Of a DNA stretch of 64,000 nucleotides, positions 52,159-62,439 are shown one piece after another. The notes under the pieces were generated by a model. That model was not told the origin of the DNA. It did no database searches and saw nothing but the letters and a program-made list of their open reading frames with translations. Location: assembly GCF_014698935.1 (NCBI RefSeq), contig NZ_JACVMN010000001.1:744001-808000 (forward strand). The letters run 5' to 3'. A program made the translations under genes and the position numbers. This DNA is from Flagellimonas sp. S3867 (GTDB taxonomy: Bacteria; Bacteroidota; Bacteroidia; Flavobacteriales; Flavobacteriaceae). The first letter of the stretch is position 1, and each line of letters opens with the position of its first letter.

Positions 52159-53772
52159 ATGACCTCCAAACAAAGACAATCCAAGTTGAGAAGTAAATTA
52201 TTTCAACATTTGGATGGCATTGTGGTGGGACCCGCAGCATTTGTGTTGAAGGAAAACAAGGCAACTGATTATCTCCTAACCCATAAGTCTGTTGATATTG
52301 ATACCATGGCCTCGGACCTCAATGCCAATAACGGATATTTGAATGTAGCCCTAAGAACCCTCTGTTCCCAAGGGTGGCTGGTACAGCACGTTGACAATGA
52401 TAAGAATCGAATCAAATATGAGATAAATGACTTGTCCAAGGCTGCATTCAATCATTTTGACATGTACCGAGAAGCAATTGAACTGTTACGAATGTCCGAA
52501 AAATTCCATCCCAGGAAATTTGAAATGGAGCCTTTCCTTAAATTGGAAAAGACATTTGAAAGTTATAAAGAGAATTTTGGGGTCATACTTTCAGACGATA
52601 TTGTTCTAAAAAAACTTCAAAATCAAATTCTTGCGCATATTGAAGGTATAATGGTCGGTCCTACCCTTGTGCGACTTGGCATGACCGGAATGTTTCATAA
52701 ATACTTTATGGAGACCCGATTCAAGGCGGAAGAATTTCATAGAGATCCAAACGGGTTTGAGCGATTGCTCAATATACTTGCACAGCTCAACTGGTTTGAA
52801 AAAGAAGGTGATTTCTACAAGTTTACCGAAGATGGGTTGTTCTTTGCAAAAAGGGCAAGTGCTTATGGGGTAACGGTTTCATACATTCCAACCCTGCGGA
52901 ATCTGGACAAGATAATTTTTGGCAACCCTTTGCTGTTAAAAAATACCGGTCCCGGTGAGGAGGAGAAACATGTGGACCGCGAAATGAATGTATGGGGAAG
53001 CGGAGGTGCCCATGCATCCTACTTTAAGGTCATAGATGACATTCTCATTGAAATTTTTAATAAACCCATAAACGAGCAACCCAAGGGAATTTTGGATATG
53101 GGCTGCGGCAATGGGGCATTTCTGAAACATGTGTACACAGTAATAGCGGACCGAACCTATCGCGGGACCATTTTAGATGAACACCCTTTAATGCTCATTG
53201 GGGCCGATTATAATGAAGCAGCTCTGAAAGCTTCCAAAGAAAATCTGATTCAAGCAGAGATTTGGGCAAAGATTATTTGGGGTGATATCGGAAATCCCCA
53301 ACTATTGGCTTCTGACCTTAAGGACAAATACGGTATTGCTTTGGAGGATTTGCTCAATGTAAGAACCTTTTTAGATCACAACCGTATTTGGGAAACCCCC
53401 GAACAAGCAAATAAAAATCGAATAAGTTCTTCTACCGGAGCCTATGTGTTTGAAGGGATACGCCTTAACAACAATCTAGTTTGCGAATCGTTAAAGCAGC
53501 ATTTTAAAAAGTGGCTGCCCTATGTTAAAAAGTTTGGTTTGTTACTCATTGAACTGCATACCGTACCACCAGAACTTATTGCCCAAAATATGGGAAAGAC
53601 GGCCGCTACGGCCTACGATGCCACCCATGGGTATTCCGACCAATATATCATTGAAATAGATGAATTTTTGGCCATCATGAAGGAGGTAGGCCTAAAGTCC
53701 GATAAAGACAAATCCCTGAAATATCCCAACTCCGATCTAGCTACGGTCTCAATCAATTTGTTTAAGGCTTAA
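52159..53772 (+). CDS. Class I SAM methyltransferase with duplicated N-terminal domain
   Basis: The product is 537 residues. The C-terminal half holds the SAM-binding motif LDMGCGNGAF (312-321) and acidic motif II at D350 (LIGADYNEAA). The N-terminal half contains two related segments: HLDGIVVGP (17-25) and HIEGIMVGP (160-168), each followed by a winged-helix-like stretch, which points to an internal duplication. The layout recalls O-methyltransferases with a dimerisation winged helix and methyltransferases of polyketide pathways, but no such pathway is adjacent. It is divergent from the PfkB gene. Confidence 0.82.
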   Translation: MTSKQRQSKLRSKLFQHLDGIVVGPAAFVLKENKATDYLLTHKSVDIDTMASDLNANNGYLNVALRTLCSQGWLVQHVDNDKNRIKYEINDLSKAAFNHFDMYREAIELLRMSEKFHPRKFEMEPFLKLEKTFESYKENFGVILSDDIVLKKLQNQILAHIEGIMVGPTLVRLGMTGMFHKYFMETRFKAEEFHRDPNGFERLLNILAQLNWFEKEGDFYKFTEDGLFFAKRASAYGVTVSYIPTLRNLDKIIFGNPLLLKNTGPGEEEKHVDREMNVWGSGGAHASYFKVIDDILIEIFNKPINEQPKGILDMGCGNGAFLKHVYTVIADRTYRGTILDEHPLMLIGADYNEAALKASKENLIQAEIWAKIIWGDIGNPQLLASDLKDKYGIALEDLLNVRTFLDHNRIWETPEQANKNRISSSTGAYVFEGIRLNNNLVCESLKQHFKKWLPYVKKFGLLLIELHTVPPELIAQNMGKTAATAYDATHGYSDQYIIEIDEFLAIMKEVGLKSDKDKSLKYPNSDLATVSINLFKA

Positions 53773-53989
53773 CAAGCTTTGGTCTAGGGTTAACATGGAA
53801 TACATCAACTCGCTGTTTCAGGTGTATTTGCTCAAAACCCCATTCCATAAACCCATATGTCCGCCCTGTCAATTGACATTCCGTAAACGGAGGCTATCCA
53901 ATTAACTTTGAATCCAAAACAAAGCTGAAGATTTTTCCTTAGGTCATCCCCAAAATTTCTTATTGATATTTCAGTTAAAACCTATTATT

Positions 53990-55096
53990 ATGAAAAACAT
54001 CCTCTTGTCATTCACAATTGTATTCGCAATACATACAAATGCGCAAAGAATGAACGGTGAAAAATTAGAATTCAATTATATCCAATACCCAACACTAAAA
54101 CTGGATCTATCATGGACCTACACCCCAAAGGTTGTTCAAAAGAACTTAGCTTCCATTTTAGAGCAAGAAAAAGCATTTGTAGAGAAGTTGGAAAGAATCC
54201 ATAGCGAATATCAAGCAGAGATAGAGCGCTATGAAAATTATTCCGCTGCCGAAAAATTGATTTCCGGCAAACCCATAAAACCAACGCTACCTGAACCAAT
54301 ATACACTGGTGAAGTGCTTGATGAAGCGGTAATGGCCAATGAGTACATTCACATTGATGGGTTTGAAAAAAAAATGGATAACCCAGATTTCACCGCAGCA
54401 ATTTTCCTAAACGGATTCGAATACGAAGGAAAGTTTGAAAAAAATAAGGAAAATGCAGTGTTCTTTTATGATATCATGTATAAAAATCCAGTATCGGTAA
54501 ATGTTTATGATAAAGATGGAAAAATACACTTAAACGAAGTAGTTGATAACACTACACATAATATGGAGACCCCAAAAAAGGATTCGAGTGCAGAATTAAA
54601 GAGTTATTGGAAGAGTAATGAGCAAGTCGTTTTGCAAGATTTGGAAAAAAACTCTTATAAATCAGCCTTGGCATATGGTGCCGATTTTATAAACGATGCT
54701 TTAGGGTACCAAGAAAAATCGGAACAATTACGATTCAACTCAGCAAAAGGCAAGAAAGTTGCCTACCCAAAGTTAGATCAAGCAATAGAAATAATGCGTC
54801 GTGCCCTAGTCAACTTTGGTGATGGAAGCAATCAAAACAATCTGGATAGAATCAGTGAAGCGGTAAAAATTTGGGAAGATGCCCTTCTCAAAAAGAATTT
54901 AAAGGACAAGAAAGCCCTGATAAACAAAAAAGTGGCTTCGGGCATTTATTGGAACTGTGTTTTGGCTTATTCCATACTCAACGATTTTGAAAATGCCGAA
55001 AATCATCTTATAGAGTTAAAATTGTATGGACGTGGTGCTTCGGGCACCAATGCCGAAAAGTTTATGAAAAAATTCCAATCCAGACAAAGACTTTAA
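53990..55096 (+). CDS. Secreted or periplasmic protein, function unknown
   Basis: The product is 368 residues from the ATG at 53990, which starts a clean signal peptide (KNILLSFTIVFAIHTNAQ); the frame opens 9 codons earlier. Acidic and basic helical stretches follow (FVEKLERIHSEYQAEIERYE), with a late part resembling TPR-like helices (NCVLAYSILNDFENAENHLIELK). I do not recognise the family. Confidence 0.7.
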   Translation: MKNILLSFTIVFAIHTNAQRMNGEKLEFNYIQYPTLKLDLSWTYTPKVVQKNLASILEQEKAFVEKLERIHSEYQAEIERYENYSAAEKLISGKPIKPTLPEPIYTGEVLDEAVMANEYIHIDGFEKKMDNPDFTAAIFLNGFEYEGKFEKNKENAVFFYDIMYKNPVSVNVYDKDGKIHLNEVVDNTTHNMETPKKDSSAELKSYWKSNEQVVLQDLEKNSYKSALAYGADFINDALGYQEKSEQLRFNSAKGKKVAYPKLDQAIEIMRRALVNFGDGSNQNNLDRISEAVKIWEDALLKKNLKDKKALINKKVASGIYWNCVLAYSILNDFENAENHLIELKLYGRGASGTNAEKFMKKFQSRQRL

Positions 55097-55179
55097 TCCA
55101 AAAACTACTTTAAGCTCAACCCCTATTCTTTCTAAACTGAAAAGGGTTCCTTACATTTTAGTTCATCCTTTCATAGAAT

Positions 55180-55212
55180 TGGAAAATTAAGCATCAAAAA
55201 ATTATACTTTTG
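55180..55212 (+). promoter_or_regulatory. Promoter of rluF
   Basis: TTG at 55180-55182 and TACTTTTG at 55205-55212 with a 22-bp gap match the Bacteroidetes -33/-7 pattern, 46 bp before the rluF start. Confidence 0.6.
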
Positions 55213-55258
55213 CTACCTATTGCTTTAAAACCAAAAATGCAGTAGTCATATTTCCAAT

Positions 55259-55981
55259 ATGAAGGAAACCAGAATCAACAAATACCTTAGTGAAGTAGGT
55301 TATTGTTCTCGAAGGGCAGCGGACAAACTAATAGATCAAGGAAGGATTACCATTAATGGTAAAGTCCCGGAAATGGGAACCAAGGTCACTTCAAATGATG
55401 AAGTTAGGGTTGACGGTGAGTTGATTTCTGAACCCAAGGACAAACCTGTGTACCTAGCTTTCAACAAACCCGTGGGCATTGTTTGTACTACAGATACTAA
55501 GGTTGAAAAAGACAATATCATTGATTTCATCAACTATCCCAAACGGATTTTTCCTATCGGGCGCTTGGACAAGCCAAGTGAAGGGCTGATTTTTATGACC
55601 AACGACGGGGATATTGTAAATAAGATTCTAAGGGCAAGAAATCATCATGAAAAGGAATATATAGTTACGGTGAATAAGCCAATTACCGCAGATTTTCTAA
55701 AGAAAATGCGAAATGGAGTGCCTATTCTAGATACCGTAACAAGAAAATGCGAGGTGGAACAACTGGGTGCGAATCAATTCAAGATTATTTTGACCCAAGG
55801 CTTAAACCGTCAAATCAGAAGAATGTGCGAACATTTAGACTACAGGGTTAGAAAATTGAAGCGCGTACGAATCATGAACGTAAACTTGGATATTCCTATA
55901 GGTAAATGGCGTCATTTGACCAGTTCAGAGCTTGAAGAAATTAATCGACTAGTGTCCAATTCTTCAAAGACACATAATTGA
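55259..55981 (+). CDS. rluF: 23S rRNA pseudouridine synthase, RluF/RsuA type
   Basis: The product is 240 residues: an N-terminal S4 RNA-binding domain (about 5-50) and the pseudouridine synthase domain (about 62-225) with catalytic D104 in [10 protein letters not shown]. It isomerises a uridine in 23S rRNA (position 2604 in E. coli RluF). The RsuA/RluB/RluE/RluF subgroup assignment is firm; which member is less sure. It has its own promoter. Confidence 0.92.
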   Translation: MKETRINKYLSEVGYCSRRAADKLIDQGRITINGKVPEMGTKVTSNDEVRVDGELISEPKDKPVYLAFNKPVGIVCTTDTKVEKDNIIDFINYPKRIFPIGRLDKPSEGLIFMTNDGDIVNKILRARNHHEKEYIVTVNKPITADFLKKMRNGVPILDTVTRKCEVEQLGANQFKIILTQGLNRQIRRMCEHLDYRVRKLKRVRIMNVNLDIPIGKWRHLTSSELEEINRLVSNSSKTHN

Positions 55982-56181
55982 ATCCCTTAAAAAGCAGGTT
56001 AAAATGCACAGAAACGTCGTTAATTGACATAAAGGGCAATCATAAATGTTAATTAAATAAAAATTATTCGATGAAATACACATTTTAATCGATATAATTT
56101 AAAAACTATGAGAAATTAATAGGTAATTCTCAAAAAACTTTCTTCAAATTTGTGATGTATTAACCCCCAAATCTATACATC

Positions 56182-57042
56182 ATGACACGTTTGCTAACTC
56201 ACATTTTGACTTTAGTTATTGGCTTGGTTTGCATGACCCAAGTTACTGCCCAAAACCCAATGAAATTTGAAAACGGTAGAGAAGTTGTTCAGGGCTCCAA
56301 CACACAAGGGCATTTGTCCACACTTGACGGTTACGTACCTTCAATGTCGATAACCCAGGATGGTAAAACCGCATATTTTAGTAAATCCAGTGAGCAAAAA
56401 CCGCTATATGGTGTGTTTTCAAAAAAAGAACTGGTTCATGAAGTTTATCGTGCCGAAAAAATCAACGGTGAATGGGGTAATGTTACCAAACTAAAAGTGT
56501 GTCCAAAATATGCTTCTGCCAAACATCCTACAGTTTCAGAAGACGGTACCCGCCTTTTCTTTGCATCCAATATGAGAGGAAGTTTTGGAAAATATGATAT
56601 CTATGTTGCCGATATCAACGCAGACGGAAGTTTAGGTGTATCCAAAAACCTTGGCCCTAAGGTTAATACCAAAGAAGACGAATTATATCCAACTATATAC
56701 AACAGGACACTTTTGTTCTTTGCTTCTGAAGGACGTGATGGTTTTGGAGGCTTGGACCTTTACGCCACTCAAGTGACACACAACAGACTTACTCCTTCTG
56801 TAAACTTAGGAAGCCACATCAACAGTAGTAGAGATGACTATGTCATACAACTTGATACTGAAAAAAGAGAAAGCTATGTAGTATCCAACAGAGGTCTAAA
56901 CCACACCATTGAACAAGTAACTATATCCTATGGAAGACAACCTATGGATGGTACCGTTGTGGCTTACAGTGATGAAAATCTTAATACAGCATTAAATGCT
57001 GAAATTTCACACAAGTACACCAGTACCTCTTTCGAAGATTAA
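56182..57042 (+). CDS. Secreted PD40-repeat (WD40-like) protein
   Basis: The product is 286 residues with a signal peptide (HILTLVIGLVCMTQVTAQ). Several PD40-type strands are visible (SMSITQDGKTAYFSK, HPTVSEDGTRLFFAS, LYPTIYNRTLLFFASEGRDGFGGLDLY), the pattern found in TolB-like and peptidoglycan-associated OmpA-type Bacteroidetes proteins; the OmpA domain itself is missing. A periplasmic or surface role is likely. The leader before its ATG resembles two others at 57361 and 57660. Confidence 0.8.
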   Translation: MTRLLTHILTLVIGLVCMTQVTAQNPMKFENGREVVQGSNTQGHLSTLDGYVPSMSITQDGKTAYFSKSSEQKPLYGVFSKKELVHEVYRAEKINGEWGNVTKLKVCPKYASAKHPTVSEDGTRLFFASNMRGSFGKYDIYVADINADGSLGVSKNLGPKVNTKEDELYPTIYNRTLLFFASEGRDGFGGLDLYATQVTHNRLTPSVNLGSHINSSRDDYVIQLDTEKRESYVVSNRGLNHTIEQVTISYGRQPMDGTVVAYSDENLNTALNAEISHKYTSTSFED

Positions 57043-57190
57043 AAAAGCAATAAATTGGTCCACTACCTGAGGATTATCTGATTTTGTCAAATACTGAACA
57101 TTATTGAACTATGATAAATTAAACAGGGGGAACTGAACTTTATCATAGAAACGGGTTGTGTTATTTCATCCGGACTAATTTATCAAGAAT

Positions 57191-57217
57191 AGGATGCTCC
57201 AAAAGGGCATCCTGTTT
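57191..57217 (+). terminator. Rho-independent terminator
   Basis: Stem AGGATGC / GCATCCT with a 9-nt loop and a following GTTTTG, about 150 bp after the PD40 gene. Confidence 0.65.
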
Positions 57218-57378
57218 TGTTATATGGGTATGGCTAGTTAATTTATAGTATTTACCACAAGTATTTCCATAAAATAGCAAAGTGCATTTGAACGAAAAAA
57301 ACTACAAAAATCACCTCCGAAGAAAAAAAATACTTAATTTAATTTTTGAAATAACAGATTAACCCAAATCTTATACTC

Positions 57379-57444
57379 ATGAAAAAAGCTACAATTCTCA
57401 GTGCGAGCTCTAGTCCCCCTAACCACACAAGGGCTCCTTTCTAG
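57379..57444 (+). pseudogene. Short reading frame with a conserved leader; possible gene remnant
   Basis: ATG followed by KKATILSASSSPPNHTRAPF and a stop: 21 residues beginning like a signal peptide and then breaking off. The 20 bases before the ATG (AACCCAAATCTTATACTC) are like the leaders at 56162-56181 and 57662-57680. It may be the start of a decayed gene, or a small leader peptide. Confidence 0.35.
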
Positions 57445-57680
57445 CACTTCAAAAACCTTTTCTAAACCACTATTGATTTAATCCTTTAAAGGATTGTTAT
57501 CAGCATGTCCGAATTGGATATCTGTGAAGCTTACCATTGTTTCAAAACACCATTTTGAGACTCCAAAGCATTTCACATGTATGTCGCAATTAGGATATGG
57601 ACGACAGGATACCTTTTGCCTTGAATTGAGCTAAAATTTTGGCAAAAATGACAAAATCAGATAATCCAAATCTAGTACCC

Positions 57681-58325
57681 ATGAAAACTGACCCATTAAA
57701 AATCGTCATCATTGACAATGATGAAAAACTACACCCCTTGTATCAATTTTATTTTAGCGATGAGTTATTATATGAATTGGTAGAAATACATACTTCGGTA
57801 AGTAAGTTTATATCCAACTCAAGAAGAACCAATCCAGATATCATTGTATCCGAAATTAATTTGACCGGAATCTCAGGGATTGATGGAATTCAATATTACA
57901 ACAACCAAAATACGCGTCCAAAAGTCTTGATGATAAGTCAGAAATGTAATTTCGAAATTATAAAAGAGGCTTTTAAAAAGGGAGCTGATGGCTTTTTGAC
58001 CAAACCCTTGAACAAAAACCGATTCTTTAATGCAATACAGGAACTGCATCAGCATGGCGTAGTTTTGGAACACGATGTGGCCAGGAAAATCGTCCACTCT
58101 TTCCAAATTAAAACGTTCGAAAGGTTTTCAAAAAAGGAAAATCAAATTATAGAACTTCTAACCCAAGGATATACCTATAAAATGATTGCGGATAGACTCT
58201 GCGTAACACCCAGCGCGATAAACTTTCACATTCAGAATATTTATGTAAAACTCAACGTGAATTCCAAAGCCGAGGCTTTAAAGAAACTTCAAGAGATGGA
58301 AATACGCCAATTGAATGCCGCATAA
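57681..58325 (+). CDS. LuxR-type response regulator with Glu at the phospho-acceptor site
   Basis: The product is 214 residues from the ATG at 57681: a receiver domain (about 5-125) and a LuxR/GerE DNA-binding domain (about 145-205, KENQIIELLTQGYTYKMIADRL). The receiver has the acidic pair (D12, D14) and the Lys (K108, LTKPL), but the phospho-acceptor Asp is Glu (E58, IVSEINLTG), which often mimics the active state. A frame start at 57639 exists, but the leader homology and family alignment favour 57681. No histidine kinase gene is adjacent. Confidence 0.88.
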   Translation: MKTDPLKIVIIDNDEKLHPLYQFYFSDELLYELVEIHTSVSKFISNSRRTNPDIIVSEINLTGISGIDGIQYYNNQNTRPKVLMISQKCNFEIIKEAFKKGADGFLTKPLNKNRFFNAIQELHQHGVVLEHDVARKIVHSFQIKTFERFSKKENQIIELLTQGYTYKMIADRLCVTPSAINFHIQNIYVKLNVNSKAEALKKLQEMEIRQLNAA

Positions 58326-58342
58326 ATCAAACAGGTTTAAAT

Positions 58343-58372
58343 AAAAAAGCCCGCAAATTGCGGGCTTTTTTT
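58343..58372. terminator. Bidirectional Rho-independent terminator between the regulator and dnaK
   Basis: AAAAAAGCCCGC / GCGGGCTTTTTT with a 5-nt loop, A run on one side and T run on the other, between convergent genes (stops at 58325 and 58390). Confidence 0.9.
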
Positions 58373-58389
58373 ACTGTGAATTCTTATGA

Positions 58390-60312
58390 TTATTTCACTT
58401 CTTCGAAATCGACGTCTTCTACATTGTCTCCTTCAGCAGCATCATTTGCTCCTGCCGCTGCATCATCAGCTCCGGCAGTAGCATCTGTGCCATTAGCCTG
58501 TGCGGCATCTGCTTGGGCCTTGTACATTTCTTCAGAGGCTACTTTCCACGCTTCATTGATTTTTTCCAAAGCGGGTTCAATAACAACCACATCCTTGGTT
58601 TCATAGGCTTTCTTCAATTCTTCCAAAGCTTCCTCAATTGGCTTTTTCTTGTCATCAGATAATTTGTCGCCAAATTCTTTAAGTTGCTTTTCCGTTTGGA
58701 AAATCATTCCATCTGCCTCATTCAGCTTGTCTGCAGTCTCTTTGACTTTTTTATCTGATTCTGCATTAGCCTCAGCCTCAGCTTTCATTTTCTCGATTTC
58801 TTCTTCTGTCAAACCTGACGAAGCCTCAATACGAATATCCTGAGTTTTATTTGTAGCCTTGTCCGTAGCAGATACTTTGATTATACCATTTGCATCAATA
58901 TCAAAGGTTACCTCAATCTGAGGTGTTCCTCTTTGTGCAGGTGGAATACCATCTAAATGGAATCTACCAATGGTTTTATTATCTGCCGCCATAGGGCGTT
59001 CTCCTTGCAAAACATGAATCTCAACCGAAGGTTGATTATCCGCTGCTGTAGAGAATACCTGAGATTTTTTTGTTGGAATTGTAGTGTTCGCCTCAATTAA
59101 TTTAGTGAACACACTACCCATCGTTTCAATTCCTAAAGAAAGTGGGGTAACATCCAATAACAATACATCTTTTACATCTCCCGTCAACACACCACCTTGA
59201 ATTGCAGCTCCAACAGCTACAACCTCATCCGGATTAACTCCTTTGGAAGGTTTCTTTCCGAAGAATTTCTCCACGGCCTCCTGTACAGCAGGAATACGGG
59301 TAGAACCACCTACCAAAATTATCTCATCGATATCACTTTTGGATAACCCTGCGCTTTTCAAAGCAGTTTCACATGGCTCTATTGTTCTTTTTACCAAATC
59401 ATCGATCAACTGTTCAAATTTGGCACGACTCAACGTTCTCACCAAGTGCTTAGGGCCAGAAGCCGTTGCCGTAACATAAGGTAAGTTGATTTCGGTCTGC
59501 GCAGAAGAAGACAATTCAATCTTTGCCTTTTCGGCAGCTTCACGAAGTCTTTGCAACGCCATCGCATCTTCTCTTAGATCAAGCTGTTCATCATTTTTGA
59601 ATTCTTCAGCCAACCAATCTATAATTTTTTGATCTACATCATCACCACCCAAGTGGGTATCCCCATCTGTGGCCAATACTTCAAAAACACCATCACCCAA
59701 TTCCAAGATGGAAACATCATGTGTACCTCCACCAAAATCAAAAACTACAATTTTCTGATCTGTATTTTTTTTGTCCATTCCGTAGGCCAAAGATGCTGCG
59801 GTCGGTTCGTTGATGATTCTCTCAACGGTCAAACCTGCTATCTCTCCTGCTTCTTTTGTAGCCTGACGCTGTGAGTCATTAAAGTACGCTGGAACTGTAA
59901 TTACCGCTCTGGTAACATCCTGGCCTAAATAATCCTCTGCGGTTTTCTTCATTTTTTGAAGAATCATGGCAGAAAGTTCTTGTGGTGTGTATAAACGTCC
60001 GTCTATATCAACTCTCGGTGTGTCATTATCACCTTTCTGCACCTTATAAGGAACACGGTCTGCCTCTTTTTTAGATTCTGAGAATTTATTTCCCATAAAT
60101 CTCTTGATGGAGTATATTGTTTTATGTGGATTGGTAACCGCCTGTCTTTTTGCAGGATCTCCTACCTTGATTTCTCCTCCTTCCACAAATGCAATTACCG
60201 AAGGTGTAGTTCGCTTGCCCTCTGCATTCGGAATTACTACGGGCTCGTTACCCTCCATAACGGAGACGCAGGAGTTGGTCGTACCCAAGTCTATGCCTAT
60301 AATTTTGCTCAT
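58390..60312 (-). CDS. dnaK: Chaperone DnaK (Hsp70)
   Basis: The product is 640 residues: an ATPase domain (about 1-385, [16 protein letters not shown] at the start, [13 protein letters not shown], and [12 protein letters not shown] near 340), a linker ([15 protein letters not shown] near 390), the substrate-binding domain and a C-terminal lid with an Ala/Gly/Asp-rich tail ending in EEVK. It folds and refolds proteins with DnaJ and GrpE, neither of which is adjacent. Confidence 0.98.
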   Translation of the reverse strand: MSKIIGIDLGTTNSCVSVMEGNEPVVIPNAEGKRTTPSVIAFVEGGEIKVGDPAKRQAVTNPHKTIYSIKRFMGNKFSESKKEADRVPYKVQKGDNDTPRVDIDGRLYTPQELSAMILQKMKKTAEDYLGQDVTRAVITVPAYFNDSQRQATKEAGEIAGLTVERIINEPTAASLAYGMDKKNTDQKIVVFDFGGGTHDVSILELGDGVFEVLATDGDTHLGGDDVDQKIIDWLAEEFKNDEQLDLREDAMALQRLREAAEKAKIELSSSAQTEINLPYVTATASGPKHLVRTLSRAKFEQLIDDLVKRTIEPCETALKSAGLSKSDIDEIILVGGSTRIPAVQEAVEKFFGKKPSKGVNPDEVVAVGAAIQGGVLTGDVKDVLLLDVTPLSLGIETMGSVFTKLIEANTTIPTKKSQVFSTAADNQPSVEIHVLQGERPMAADNKTIGRFHLDGIPPAQRGTPQIEVTFDIDANGIIKVSATDKATNKTQDIRIEASSGLTEEEIEKMKAEAEANAESDKKVKETADKLNEADGMIFQTEKQLKEFGDKLSDDKKKPIEEALEELKKAYETKDVVVIEPALEKINEAWKVASEEMYKAQADAAQANGTDATAGADDAAAGANDAAEGDNVEDVDFEEVK

Positions 60313-60512
60313 CGTATCTAAAGTTATATCTGTTGAAAAATTCTATTATTAGTGTCGCTCTAGCAATGTCAATGATTATGCCATGACAAAAAATATGACA
60401 AGGTGTCAGCCATGATCAGTAAAAAGATTAATTCAGTTTCGACATATTTTCATGAACTACATTGTCAATTTTATCTATTTTGGCTTCCAAATTGAAATGC
60501 CAAATCTGATCA

Positions 60513-61937
60513 ATGGAATGTATTAGTGTTTTTGATATGCTCAAAATTGGAGTAGGTCCCTCAAGCTCACATACCTTAGGGCCTTGGAGAGCTGCCGAAC
60601 GTTGGATCGGAGAATTGAAAGAGCAAAGCCTTTTTGATTCCGTATGCAATGTCAATGTTGACTTGTACGGTTCGCTGTCCCTGACTGGAAAAGGACATGC
60701 CACTGATATTGCGGTGGTAATGGGCCTACTGGGCACTGACCCCGAAACCGTTCCTACGGAAAACATTGATTCCATTATTGAAGATATTAAGTCAGCACAA
60801 TCGCTGGATTTCGGTGGCGCCCATAAAATTCCCTTTCATTTGGATGAAAATATCCGCTTTAAAAGAAAATTTCTTCCTTTCCATTCCAATGGCATGCAAT
60901 TCACGGCTAGTTTCGCTGACGGCAGTTCACAAATGGAAACCTATTATTCCATTGGCGGTGGTTTTGTAGTAAAGGAAGAATTGGTACATTCCAAAGAGAA
61001 CAAAGCAACATTCAAGACCTTTCCATATCCGATTAAAACGGGGAATGAACTTCTTTTTTACTGCAATCAACAAAACAAATCCATATCAGAGATTGTTTTA
61101 GAGAATGAAAGGTCATTACGGTCAGATGGTCAAATTGATAGTGAACTCAAGCGCATTTGGAATACGATGCTCGAATGCATGCATGTCGGATGCCATACCC
61201 AAGGAATCCTTCCTGGTGGTTTGAATGTAAAACGCCGTGCTTTTGACATGCACGAAAAATTGAAAGATTCCCATCCCTACTCCACTCCACAAGAATGGCT
61301 GGAAAGTATTAGGGAGACTGAGGTAAAATTCCGCCAAATTATAAAATGGGTAAGCTGTTTTGCATTATCAGTCAATGAAGTCAATGCGGCTTTGGGAAGA
61401 GTTGTCACTGCACCCACAAACGGAAGTGCGGGAGTTATACCGGCAGTCCTCATGTATTACCTTGTTATTGAAAATCACGATGGTGATTTTGAGGACATCA
61501 AACAATTCTTGCTAGTGGCTGGTGAAATTGGAAGTATTTTTAAAAAGGGAGCGACCATATCGGCTGCCATGGGAGGCTGCCAAGCCGAAATTGGTGTATC
61601 TTCAGCTATGGCGGCCGGGGCACTCACAGAGTTAATGGGCGGTACCCCCGAACAAGTGTTAATGGCCGCTGAAATTGCCATGGAACATCATTTGGGATTG
61701 ACCTGCGATCCCATTGGAGGTTTGGTACAGATACCCTGCATTGAACGCAACGCCATGGGGGCCATAAAAGCTATTAACGCTGCTGAGCTTGCCATGGATG
61801 CTGACCCTAAGGAAGCAAAAGTACCATTGGACAAAGTGGTAAATACCATGTGGGAAACCGCCAAGGATATGAACAGCAAGTACAAGGAAACTTCCGAAGG
61901 AGGTCTGGCCGTTGGTGTCTTCCTAAGTGATTGCTAA
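60513..61937 (+). CDS. sdaA: L-serine ammonia-lyase (serine dehydratase), iron-sulfur type
   Basis: The product is 474 residues, a single-chain enzyme with beta and alpha parts fused. It starts with [21 protein letters not shown] and carries Cys residues for the [4Fe-4S] cluster (GGCQAE near residue 353, [17 protein letters not shown] near 395-410). It converts L-serine to pyruvate and ammonia. Its end overlaps the frame of the VF530-like gene, which may be co-transcribed. Confidence 0.95.
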   Translation: MECISVFDMLKIGVGPSSSHTLGPWRAAERWIGELKEQSLFDSVCNVNVDLYGSLSLTGKGHATDIAVVMGLLGTDPETVPTENIDSIIEDIKSAQSLDFGGAHKIPFHLDENIRFKRKFLPFHSNGMQFTASFADGSSQMETYYSIGGGFVVKEELVHSKENKATFKTFPYPIKTGNELLFYCNQQNKSISEIVLENERSLRSDGQIDSELKRIWNTMLECMHVGCHTQGILPGGLNVKRRAFDMHEKLKDSHPYSTPQEWLESIRETEVKFRQIIKWVSCFALSVNEVNAALGRVVTAPTNGSAGVIPAVLMYYLVIENHDGDFEDIKQFLLVAGEIGSIFKKGATISAAMGGCQAEIGVSSAMAAGALTELMGGTPEQVLMAAEIAMEHHLGLTCDPIGGLVQIPCIERNAMGAIKAINAAELAMDADPKEAKVPLDKVVNTMWETAKDMNSKYKETSEGGLAVGVFLSDC

Positions 61938-61947
61938 CCAAAAACAA

Positions 61948-62205
61948 ATGCGCCTTTTAATGGATAAACAGAAAAATCCAAAACAATCACAACCCAACAA
62001 TCCATTGCATGGGGTAAAGTTGATTGACATACTGGAGCTGCTGGTAGAACATTACGGTTGGGAAGAAATGGCACGACGAATCAATATCAATTGTTTTAAA
62101 AAAGATCCTTCAATCAAGTCAAGCCTAAAGTTTTTAAGAAGAACCCAATGGGCCAGAGATAAGGTAGAAACACTCTATCTTAACTTAATGACTGGGAAAA
62201 GATAA
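61948..62205 (+). CDS. VF530/DUF2132-family small DNA-binding protein
   Basis: The product is about 85 residues. The segment [20 protein letters not shown] with [28 protein letters not shown] is the VF530 (DUF2132) family. Family structures suggest DNA binding, but the role is unknown. The frame opens at a GTG at 61927 inside sdaA; ATG at 61948 or 61960 are more likely starts. Confidence 0.82.
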   Translation: MRLLMDKQKNPKQSQPNNPLHGVKLIDILELLVEHYGWEEMARRININCFKKDPSIKSSLKFLRRTQWARDKVETLYLNLMTGKR

Positions 62206-62439
62206 AAATAACACTACCCAAAACACAATAAAACAAGCACTGTACACAATATTCCAATCCAAATCGCATAAATTTTACTACTTTGGGGGCTGATTAGCAG
62301 TAAATTATCATATAATTACCCATTCAAAATTTTAGTGCTAAAACATCTTCCCCCGGCACATCAACTTTCGAATTGGATAGCTCTACCAACTATTCGCTAA
62401 TCAAAATTGTAAAGAAGACAACCTTTTAACTAGAACATT

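Larger units (their letters stand above)
57043..57638. other. 596-bp gene-poor stretch
   Basis: This gap between the PD40 gene and the response-regulator frame holds a terminator hairpin (57191-57217) and a 21-codon remnant (57379-57444) with a leader like those of its neighbours. I see nothing else. Confidence 0.6.
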
